A stretch of DNA of 23,300 nt from an uncultured Collinsella sp. GTDB taxonomy: Bacteria > Actinomycetota > Coriobacteriia > Coriobacteriales > Coriobacteriaceae. The first letter of the stretch is position 1; the number at the start of each line of letters is the position of its first letter. Below the pieces are notes generated by a model. That model ran no database searches. It worked only from the letters and a program-made list of their open reading frames with translations, and was not told the origin of the DNA. The position numbers and the translations under genes are program-made. The DNA lies in contig UQZI01000031.1 in assembly GCA_900545555.1 (NCBI GenBank), forward strand, positions 1 to 23,300. The letters run 5' to 3'. This document shows positions 21,834 to 23,300 of the stretch, one piece after another.

Positions 21834-21847
21834 TTGGGAGCTTACGG
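21820..21847 (-). terminator. Hairpin between tRNA-Trp and secE
   Basis: CCGTAAGC (21820-21827) and GCTTACGG (21840-21847) pair perfectly, then after one mismatch CCC-AATT-GGG continues the stem. The minus strand continues with TTTACT. It lies 10 nt after the tRNA 3' end and probably ends or processes the rpmG-tRNA transcript. Confidence 0.68.
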
Positions 21848-21856
21848 AATAATGAC

Positions 21857-21932
21857 TGGCACGCCAGGAAGGACTCGAACCCTCAACACTCGGTTTTGGA
21901 GACCGATGCTCTACCAATTGAACTACTGGCGT
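21857..21932 (-). tRNA. tRNA-Trp (anticodon CCA)
   Basis: The minus-strand sequence folds as a full cloverleaf: acceptor ACGCCAG/CTGGCGT, D arm GTTC/GAGC, anticodon stem TCGGT/ACCGA with loop CTCCAAA, T stem GAGGG/CCTTC with loop TTCGAGT. Discriminator G is followed by an encoded CCA (21857-21859). It lies between rpmG and secE, as in many bacteria. Confidence 0.97.
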
Positions 21933-21945
21933 ATGTGACTAGAGA

Positions 21946-22095
21946 CTAGCGAGTCTCTTTGTGCAGCGTGTGGTGACGGCACCAGGGGCAATACTTCTTG
22001 ATCTCCATACGATCAGGCATGGTCGACTTGTTCTTGGTGGTCGTATAGTTGCGGCGCTTGCACTCAGTGCACGCAAGAGTAACTAGAGTACGCAT
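21946..22095 (-). CDS. rpmG: 50S ribosomal protein L33
   Basis: A 49-residue protein read from ATG at 22095 to TAG at 21946-21948. The sequence MRTLVTLACTECKRRNY...KKYCPWCRHHTLHKETR is a standard L33 (bL33) with the zinc-ribbon cysteines C9, C12, C36 and C39, i.e. the zinc-containing C+ form. AGGA lies 3 nt upstream of the ATG. It heads the rpmG-tRNA-Trp-secE-nusG cluster and has its own good promoter. Confidence 0.97.
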   Translation of the reverse strand: MRTLVTLACTECKRRNYTTTKNKSTMPDRMEIKKYCPWCRHHTLHKETR

Positions 22096-22140
22096 GTATC
22101 CTGAACCTTTCATTTCCGCCCCGTACGGGCACGAGTTGTT

Positions 22141-22170
22141 ACTTTATCAGCTCCACGTAAGTGCTGTCAA
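22141..22170 (-). promoter_or_regulatory. rpmG operon promoter
   Basis: On the minus strand a perfect TTGACA (22170-22165) is followed after 18 bp by TAAAGT (22146-22141). It sits about 45 bp ahead of the rpmG start. The 5' leader contains CCCGTACGGG, a small palindrome. The rest of the 22171-22315 gap holds nothing I can identify; the open frame at 22049-22246 on the plus strand has no ribosome binding site. Confidence 0.7.
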
Positions 22171-22315
22171 TGAAAACCTAGAGTCAATTGGTTCTCGGTG
22201 GATCCATTCATATTTGGAACACATCAATGAAGCCATCGTGAGCTAATCGACGGTGCACCCAGGACCATTATCGATCCTCTCGACACCAGCAACGGCTCAA
22301 TATCCATTGCAGAAA

Positions 22316-22347
22316 AGAACCCGGCACCCATATAAGTGCCGGGTTCT
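22316..22347 (-). terminator. tuf terminator
   Basis: A perfect 12-bp stem (AGAACCCGGCAC, 22316-22327, with 22336-22347) and 8-nt loop, followed on the minus strand by TTTTCTGC. It lies 27 nt after the tuf stop codon. Confidence 0.9.
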
Positions 22348-22374
22348 CTAAGTCAGCTATATCAGAGAGCTAAT

Positions 22375-23300
22375 TTACTCAATGATCGTGGAGACGATGC
22401 CCGAACCGACGGTGTGGCCACCCTCGCGGATAGCGAAGCGCAGGCCCTCCTCCATGGCGATCGGGTGGATGAGGTCGCCCTCGATGGTGATGTGGTCACC
22501 AGGCATAGCCATCTCGGTACCCTCGGGAAGCTTGACCGTACCGGTAACGTCGGTGGTACGGAAGTAGAACTGAGGACGATAACCATCGAAGAACGGGGTA
22601 TGACGGCCGCCCTCCTCCTTGGTCAGAACGTAGATCTCACCGGTGAACTTGGTGTGCGGGGTAACCGAACCGGGCTTGCAGAGAACCTGGCCGCGCTCGA
22701 TGTCCTCGCGCTTGATGCCGCGGAGCAGCAGACCGACGTTGTCGCCAGCCTCGCAGAAGTCCATGGACTTACGGAACATCTCGATACCGGTAACGACGGT
22801 GTTCTGGGTATCCTTGATGCCGACGATCTCGACGGGCTCGTTGAGCTTGAGCTCACCGCGCTCGACACGGCCGGTAGCAACGGTACCACGGCCGGAGATG
22901 GTCATAACGTCCTCAACGGCCATCAGGAACGGGAGGTCGTTGTTACGAGCAGGCGTCGGGATGTACTCGTCGACGGCCTTCATGAGCTCGCGAATGGCGT
23001 CCATCCACTTGGCGTCGCCCTCGAGAGCGCCCAGAGCGGAACCACGGATGACGGGGATGTCGTCGCCGGGGAAATCGTACTCGGAGAGGAGCTCACGGGT
23101 CTCCATCTCGACGAGGTCGATGAGCTCGTCATCGTCGACCATGTCGCACTTGTTCAGGAAGACGACGATGTAGGGAACGCCGACCTGACGGGCGAGCAGG
23201 ATGTGCTCGCGGGTCTGAGCCATGGGGCCGTCGGTAGCGGCGATGACCAGGATAGCGCCGTCCATCTGAGCAGCACCGGTGATCATGTTCTTGATGTAGT
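22375..23300 (-). CDS. tuf: Elongation factor Tu, 3' part
   Basis: The gene enters from the right edge and its first part is missing. The visible 308 codons run from YIKNMITGAAQMDGAILV to the C-terminus IREGGHTVGSGIVSTIIE. The remaining G-domain has the NKCD guanine-specificity motif and SALGALEG; domains 2 and 3 follow intact (GRGTVATGRVERG, FRTTDVTGTV, GDHITIEGDLIHPIAMEEGLRFAIREGG). The 5' part with the P-loop and switch regions lies outside the window. Confidence 0.98.
   Translation of the reverse strand, partial: YIKNMITGAAQMDGAILVIAATDGPMAQTREHILLARQVGVPYIVVFLNKCDMVDDDELIDLVEMETRELLSEYDFPGDDIPVIRGSALGALEGDAKWMDAIRELMKAVDEYIPTPARNNDLPFLMAVEDVMTISGRGTVATGRVERGELKLNEPVEIVGIKDTQNTVVTGIEMFRKSMDFCEAGDNVGLLLRGIKREDIERGQVLCKPGSVTPHTKFTGEIYVLTKEEGGRHTPFFDGYRPQFYFRTTDVTGTVKLPEGTEMAMPGDHITIEGDLIHPIAMEEGLRFAIREGGHTVGSGIVSTIIE

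Noticed and set aside
22049..22246. A 65-codon plus-strand frame between rpmG and tuf
   Set aside because: No ribosome binding site; it overlaps the start of rpmG and the rpmG promoter in antisense.

Overview
The window looks like the chromosome of a high-GC, Gram-positive anaerobe of the class Coriobacteriia, most likely Collinsella or a close relative. The clues are strong G/C third-position bias, GGAGG-type ribosome binding sites, some GTG starts, a fused FeoA-FeoB iron transporter, and the gene order tuf / rpmG-tRNA-Trp-secE-nusG-rplK-rplA. The genus is an inference from overall style; no 16S gene is present. I see no phage, insertion sequence, CRISPR array or origin. Apart from intergenic hairpin repeats, this is ordinary core chromosome.

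Layout. Positions 172-2061 hold a PLP aminotransferase (minus) divergent from a flavodoxin-like protein (plus). A minus-strand series follows: DNA-deoxyinosine glycosylase and GH13 alpha-glucanase (coupled, 2063-4006), a SotB-like efflux pump (4160-5356), FeoA-FeoB (5480-7840), a 106-residue orphan (7962-8282) and an alpha/beta hydrolase (8330-9229). The strand then switches to plus: EIIA-Glc (9476-10039), asparaginyl-tRNA synthetase (10221-11624), a WYL-like regulator (11882-12670), an ABC importer of the TrpXYZ type (12830-15725), an MscS channel (15919-16686), and a two-gene operon of a ParB-like/BMP fusion with a metallophosphoesterase (16779-19402). From 19528 to the right edge, everything is minus-strand translation machinery: rplA, rplK, nusG, secE, tRNA-Trp, rpmG and the 3' part of tuf.

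The genes divide into nutrient handling (aromatic amino acid or related uptake, ferrous iron, alpha-glucans, PTS signalling), stress and membrane safety (MscS, base-excision repair), and the ribosome/transcription cluster. Regulation visible in the DNA includes many strong hairpin terminators, a LacI-type palindrome downstream of the crr promoter, a palindrome upstream of feoB, a 20-bp-phased direct repeat upstream of the trpX-like gene, and two places where the next gene's -35 element lies inside the preceding terminator.

The two points most worth following are the operon at 16779-19402, where a cytosolic PnrA/BMP ligand-binding domain is fused to a ParB-like fold and translationally coupled to an atypical metallophosphoesterase, and a family of five intergenic hairpins built around a GGGACAG-like core that abut stop codons.
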